Part shown: positions 5,822 through 9,125 of the stretch, piece after piece
Position numbering within the stretch: position 1 is the first letter of the stretch
How the letters are laid out: every line of letters begins with the position of its first letter
Source: Pirellulales bacterium
Lineage (GTDB): Bacteria > Planctomycetota > Planctomycetia > Pirellulales > Thermoguttaceae
Reading direction: 5' to 3'
NCBI GenBank assembly: GCA_030617125.1
Contig: JAUWWA010000043.1
Coordinates: 1-9,125, forward strand
DNA length: 9,125 nt
Made by a program: the position numbers and the translations under genes
Notes under the pieces: generated by a model
The model's database searches: none
What the model was told of the DNA's origin: nothing
What the model saw: only the letters and a program-made list of their open reading frames with translations

Positions 5822-7332
5822 ATACCACTGCGCCGCAACAATCCGAATATCCGTCTTCCTTCTGCTGGCTGCACTGGTTACTGGCGGTGAGCACGCCAGT
5901 GCTTGTGCTGACGGGCTTCAGCTTGCACGCAGTTGCGCGGCCCGAGTGGTCGCTTTTCTCGGGCGTGTTGCCGAGTTGGTTTTGGCCCGGCCGGGTCGAT
6001 CTCTGGCACCTCGTGGCGGCCGTCGTGTTTTCTCCCGCCGTGATCGCGATGTTGTGGATCTGCCGCCGCGGGAAGTTCTGGCGCAGAGCGTCGCTCGTCG
6101 TATTGCTCGTCGGCGGGTTGCTGACCGTGGTTACTGGTATCGTGCTGATGAACTCGCTTGGGTCGTTTACCGTTCGCACCTGGGCCTTGTGGATTCACGC
6201 CGCGTTGGGGCTCGTGTTGGTGCCGATCGCCCTCTTCTGGCATACAATTATCGGGGTAACCTCGAACTGGCGCAAGCTGACGCCGACGTTCCATCCCTGG
6301 GCCAATCCTCGATGGCTGCCCGTGTTGGCCTTCGTCCCAGTCGCGCTGGTCACGACGTGCCTGGTGCTGAGCGACTTGCCGTGCCATCCCCCGTGGCGGA
6401 ACCTTGTGGCCCAGCGGATCCCGGCGGTCGACGCCGGGGCGGCCGATCTTGCCTCGCTGCCGTGGAACGAAGCGACACCGCTGAATATCCACTTGGCCGG
6501 CGGAGCCGGGTTCGACGCCGGGCAGACTCGCGTGACCCTGCGCGCGCTGCACGACGGCGAGCACCTGTTCGTCATGGCCGAGTGGCTCGATGCCGATGAG
6601 AACCGCCGGTACTTGCCGTGGCGCAAGACCCCCGACGGCTGGGGACACATGCGGAGCGGTCCGATCGGCGGGCCGCAATTCGATGAGTGCCGGTACTACG
6701 AGGACAAATTCTCGTTGATCTTTCCAACCGTGCCCGACTGGCGATTCGACCGCGTCGGCTGCGCGGCCTATTGCCACGCCGGTGGAGGCCGGGCCTACGG
6801 CTACAAGGGGAGCAACCGCTTGGTCGACGTCTGGCATTGGAAGGCCACGCGAACCGATCCGGTCGGCCAGGCCGACGACAAATACTGGGACAAGGTCGAC
6901 TTCGAGGCAAAGGACGTCGGGCGTCACGGCGATCCCAAGCGGGGCGGGGGCTACGAGAAAAACGTCTCCGAAGACGAGACACATCCGGCCTTCCTGCCCG
7001 ACGATCTCGCGGCCGTCCATGGCGGGATCATCCCCACCACACACGCCGTCGCGTACACCGAAGCCGCAGCCAAAGAATTGCCCGAGGATACGGTCGTGCC
7101 GGGCATCGTCGCCTCGGCGTTCGTCGGTGATCGCGGCCATATCGCCTGCAAATCAAGGCACCACAGCGGCCGCTGGACCGTATGGATGCGCCGCAAGCTC
7201 GACACCGGCAGCCGCTATGACGCGACGTTCACGCCGGGCGGCAGTCATCCGTTCGGCTGCGCCGCGTTTAACTGCACCTCGAAACGCCACGCGTACAACC
7301 TGCTGCCGTACCGACTGGTGTTAGCGGAGTGA
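5818..7332 (+). CDS. Membrane b-type cytochrome fused to ethylbenzene-dehydrogenase-gamma-like heme domain
   Basis: A 504-residue electron-transfer protein. The N-terminal part has four membrane segments (about 16-38, 61-82, 92-111, 122-146) with histidines H19, H64, H127 and H142 placed to bind two b hemes, as in cytochrome b561 / formate-dehydrogenase-gamma-like proteins. A fifth segment (166-185) leads to a large periplasmic domain (about 200-504) resembling the heme subunit of ethylbenzene dehydrogenase and related type II DMSO-reductase-family enzymes. It includes the VDVWHWKA motif (336-343) and beta-strand-rich ends. C315-AAY-C319-H320 is a CX3CH motif, one residue longer than the normal CXXCH heme c site. 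The protein could pass electrons between quinones and a periplasmic molybdenum enzyme. No such catalytic subunit is in the window. It is the last gene of the operon, overlapping the ATPase by 4 nt. Confidence 0.82.
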   Translation: MNTTAPQQSEYPSSFCWLHWLLAVSTPVLVLTGFSLHAVARPEWSLFSGVLPSWFWPGRVDLWHLVAAVVFSPAVIAMLWICRRGKFWRRASLVVLLVGGLLTVVTGIVLMNSLGSFTVRTWALWIHAALGLVLVPIALFWHTIIGVTSNWRKLTPTFHPWANPRWLPVLAFVPVALVTTCLVLSDLPCHPPWRNLVAQRIPAVDAGAADLASLPWNEATPLNIHLAGGAGFDAGQTRVTLRALHDGEHLFVMAEWLDADENRRYLPWRKTPDGWGHMRSGPIGGPQFDECRYYEDKFSLIFPTVPDWRFDRVGCAAYCHAGGGRAYGYKGSNRLVDVWHWKATRTDPVGQADDKYWDKVDFEAKDVGRHGDPKRGGGYEKNVSEDETHPAFLPDDLAAVHGGIIPTTHAVAYTEAAAKELPEDTVVPGIVASAFVGDRGHIACKSRHHSGRWTVWMRRKLDTGSRYDATFTPGGSHPFGCAAFNCTSKRHAYNLLPYRLVLAE

Positions 7333-7377
7333 TGGTGCAACTCACCGCGCCGATTTTGGCCGGCTCGTTATTCCCAA

Positions 7378-7396
7378 TACCGTTGAAATAACGGTA
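7378..7396 (+). terminator. Possible terminator hairpin after the operon
   Basis: TACCGTT (7378-7384), loop GAAAT, AACGGTA (7390-7396): a perfect seven-base stem 46 bases after the stop of the cytochrome fusion gene. No T-run follows, so it is not a textbook intrinsic terminator. It may instead stabilise the mRNA end. Confidence 0.4.
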
Positions 7397-7433
7397 AAGA
7401 CCGATACAGCATGTAGTTCTGATGCTTTCACTC

Positions 7434-7520
7434 ATAATGCCGCGACCGGTGGTCGCGCCGACGCATCGGCAAGACGGCGCGGGTTGATGTCTTCGGCGCG
7501 ACCACCGGTCGCGGCTTTAT
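7434..7520. repeat. Second REP-like palindromic element
   Basis: Two 26-base arms, 7434-7459 and 7495-7520, are inverted copies differing at one base and separated by 35 bases. Each arm holds its own small palindrome: CGCGACC-GGT-GGTCGCG (7441-7457) and CGCGACC-ACC-GGTCGCG (7497-7513). The outer ATAA-GCCGCG edge and the CGCGACC core match the element at 947-1044. It lies between the 3' ends of the convergent operon and coiled-coil gene, the same setting as the first copy. Confidence 0.82.
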
Positions 7521-7547
7521 AGCTTGTGCTGCGGCTCGAAAGCCTAA

Positions 7548-7566
7548 GGCAGGCAAGATGCCTGCC
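7548..7566. repeat. Short perfect hairpin, possible second repeat family
   Basis: GGCAGGCA (7548-7555), loop AGA, TGCCTGCC (7559-7566): a perfect eight-base stem with a three-base loop, 30 bases beyond the TAA that closes the coiled-coil remnant. It could be a transcription end signal for the minus-strand gene. It has no sequence relation to the CGCGACC repeats, so if dispersed it is a separate family. Confidence 0.5.
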
Positions 7567-7595
7567 CCACTTCCTTTGTCCGTGAATGATCCAGG

Positions 7596-7841
7596 TTATT
7601 CGTCGTCGGCGCCGCCCAGTCCCAGCCGCTCGCGCCAACGGCGGCGGGCGGGTTGGCCGGCCTTTTCGCCGCCGGGCTCTCCGGCCTGGAGGTCGCCGCC
7701 TTGCTCTTGGAGGATGCGGAGCTTGTCTTCGATTTGGCTCTTCTCGCGTGCAATCTTCGCGCGCTCGAGCGAGATTTCGACCTCGGCCTCGCGGAGCTTC
7801 TCGCGCCACTCGTCCTGGAGTTGTTTCAGATGTTCGCGTTC
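7596..7841 (-). pseudogene. Detached C-terminal part of the coiled-coil protein
   Basis: In the same frame as the upstream coiled-coil gene and beyond two TAA codons (7872-7874 and 7842-7844), 81 further codons are open before a final TAA at 7596-7598. They read as a charged helix (EREHLKQLQDEWREKLREAE, then a stretch to about residue 46 rich in Glu, Arg, Lys and Leu), a Gly/Pro-rich linker and a basic-then-acidic tail ending WRERLGLGGADDE. Codon use is GC-rich at third positions like the rest of the gene. The piece contains no ATG, GTG or TTG, so it cannot easily start by itself. The nine sense codons between the two stops (VLDSDDVVK) also look like protein. The simplest reading is the decayed end of the upstream gene. 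Readthrough is possible but unproven. Confidence 0.7.
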
Positions 7842-7871
7842 TTACTTGACGACGTCGTCGGAGTCGAGCAC

Positions 7872-9125
7872 TTAGCTCAGCGCGGCGGCGCCGACCACCA
7901 CCGAGCCAAGTTGGTGGCTCTGATGTTCGAGCAGCTCCTTGAGTTCATCGATTTGGCGGTCCCTTTCGGCCAGTAGCCGATCGGTTTTCAGGACCACCTC
8001 TTCGATTCGTGTCCGCTCATTCCGCGTTTCTTCGTCGTGCTCGTCGAAGTCGGTTTCGAGGGTGGCCAGGAGGCGTTTCTTTTGGGCCTCCCAACTGAGC
8101 GATTCGCCCCCCGCGCCCGCGGCGGCGGCCGGCGCTGCCGAAGCAGCCCGCTCGAGTTGCTCCTGGAGCTTGGCGTTTTCGGCCTTCAACTCGTGGACAT
8201 CCTCGACGGCCATTTCGTAACGCCGCTGGTAGTCGTCGTCCTCCGATCGCTCGGCGATGTCTTTCGGCATCTCGGCCATTTGCCTTTCGGCCTCGACAAG
8301 CTTTGCCCGCAACGTTTCGCATTCGGCCTTGGCCTGCTCCAACGCTTTCGCGTCGGCATGGCTGCCGGTTGCGCTTTGCTGCAGTTCACTGCGTGCCAGT
8401 TCCAGTTCCCGGCGGAGGCGGTCGCACTCGGTTTGCAGGGTTTCCTTCTCGGCTTCGGCTTCGGCGATTTCGACATGTTGCCGCTCGTACTGCTTACGCT
8501 GTTGGTCCAATTCCTCGCATTCCCGTTCGAGCTGCTCGCGTTCTTGGACGAGTTCCTTGCGCTCACGGCTGAACCCCTCCCGCTGTCGGTCCAATTCCTG
8601 GTGTTCGCCGTTTAGTTGCTCGCGGTGTTGGGCAAGTTCCTTGCGCTCACGGCTGAGTCCCTCGCGCTGGTGGTCCACTTCCTTGCGTTCGCCGCTCAGT
8701 TGCTTGCGTTCTCCGCTGACTCGCTCGCTCTGTTGGCTTAGTTCCTCGCGTTCCGCGCTGAGTTCCGCGCGCTGTCGGGTCAGTTTCTCGTGCTCTTGGG
8801 CCAACTCCTTGCGCTCTCGGCTGAGCCCTTCGCGTTCTCGGTGCAATTCTTCGGGCTCCAGGCTCAGTTCCTTGCGTAGCCGGTTCAATTCCTCGCGCTG
8901 TTGGTCCAGTTCCTCATGCTCTTGGTTGAACTCCTTGCGTTCGCCGCTGAGCAGCGCGCGCAGCCGACTTAGTTGCTCGCACTGTTCGTTCAATTCATCT
9001 CGTTCTTGGCTCAGTTCCTTTCGTTCTTGGTTGAATCCCTCACGTTGTTGTTTCAAGTGCTTGTGTTCTTGGCTCAGTTCTTTCCGCCCTTGGTTCAGGT
9101 TTTTGAGTTCCTGGCCGAGTTCCTC
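7872..9125 (-). CDS. Long heptad-repeat coiled-coil protein, N-terminus outside the window
   Basis: The frame is open from the window edge (9125) to a TAA at 7872-7874, 417 codons, with the true start beyond the window. A TTG at 9056 is an internal leucine, since 23 more codons upstream continue the same pattern. From the edge to about 8460, thirty-two consecutive seven-residue units follow the pattern R-K/E-E-L-S/N-x-E, with Leu (sometimes Phe, Val, Ile or Tyr) at the fourth place and almost only charged or polar residues elsewhere. Then come an irregular coiled coil (about 8455-8200), an Ala/Gly linker (about 8105-8140) and a conserved-looking segment (ESLSWEAQKKRLLATLE... to GSVVVGAAALS). 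There is no signal peptide or membrane segment in view. Function is unknown; a structural or scaffolding role is a guess. The C-terminus is cut short by premature stops. Confidence 0.75.
   Translation of the reverse strand, partial: EELGQELKNLNQGRKELSQEHKHLKQQREGFNQERKELSQERDELNEQCEQLSRLRALLSGERKEFNQEHEELDQQREELNRLRKELSLEPEELHREREGLSRERKELAQEHEKLTRQRAELSAEREELSQQSERVSGERKQLSGERKEVDHQREGLSRERKELAQHREQLNGEHQELDRQREGFSRERKELVQEREQLERECEELDQQRKQYERQHVEIAEAEAEKETLQTECDRLRRELELARSELQQSATGSHADAKALEQAKAECETLRAKLVEAERQMAEMPKDIAERSEDDDYQRRYEMAVEDVHELKAENAKLQEQLERAASAAPAAAAGAGGESLSWEAQKKRLLATLETDFDEHDEETRNERTRIEEVVLKTDRLLAERDRQIDELKELLEHQSHQLGSVVVGAAALS
8454..9125 (-). repeat. 21-bp-period coding repeat (32 heptads)
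   Basis: The DNA repeats with a 21-base period, such as TTCCT-GCG-TC--GGCTCA on the plus strand, encoding 32 uninterrupted heptads. Some larger blocks are nearly identical: TTCCTTGCGCTCACGGCTGA occurs at 8553 and again 84 bases later at 8637. The array reaches the window edge, so its full length is unknown. It grew by duplication of one to several heptads. Confidence 0.85.

Noticed and set aside
8037..8615. Plus-strand hydrophobic open frame opposite the coiled-coil gene
   Set aside because: Its Leu/Phe-rich product is the mirror of Glu/Lys/Gln codons in the heptad gene, not a real membrane protein.
9054..9056. TTG as the start of the coiled-coil protein
   Set aside because: The frame stays open to the window edge with 23 more codons in the same heptad register, so this TTG is an internal leucine.
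8454..9125. Regular repeat considered as a CRISPR array
   Set aside because: The period is 21 bases with no unique spacers of constant length, and the repeat keeps an open frame of heptads.

Overview
The window is GC-rich bacterial DNA with dense coding. The likely source is a member of the Planctomycetota, perhaps related to Pirellulales. This is inferred from the style of the small lipoproteins, the long heptad-repeat protein, weak ribosome binding at several starts, and several families of short palindromic intergenic repeats. No rRNA or other marker gene is present to prove it.

Layout. (1) 62-948, plus strand: a small SAM-dependent methyltransferase, then a 72-residue lipoprotein of unknown function. 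(2) 947-1044: a REP-like palindromic element joining two convergent genes and containing or touching both stop codons. (3) 1037-1948, minus strand: a cation diffusion facilitator whose metal-site residues (N..D / D..D) suggest a manganese-type exporter. (4) 1982-2320: a divergent intergenic region with a repeat-like block, a hairpin, a possible promoter and a perfect 16-bp palindrome. (5) 2321-7332, plus strand: the main operon. It encodes a lipoprotein with two tandem ModA-like oxyanion-binding domains, a ModB-like permease, a ModC-like ATPase, and a large membrane protein joining a b-type cytochrome to a periplasmic ethylbenzene-dehydrogenase-gamma-like heme domain with a CX3CH motif. The last three genes are tightly packed, with two 4-nt ATGA overlaps. 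(6) 7333-7595: non-coding, with three hairpin structures. (7) 7596 to the window end, minus strand: a very long heptad-repeat protein that runs off the edge. Its C-terminal part is cut by two in-frame TAA codons, yet the frame continues with clearly protein-like sequence for 81 codons.

How it may work together: the 2321-7332 operon couples uptake of a tetrahedral oxyanion (molybdate or tungstate by family) to a membrane heme protein of the kind that exchanges electrons with type II molybdenum enzymes of the DMSO reductase family. No catalytic molybdenum subunit lies in the window, so this link is inference. The two most notable points are the double-domain binding protein translationally linked to a heme fusion protein, and the coiled-coil gene interrupted twice by TAA at positions where a single G-to-T change from GAA would explain both.
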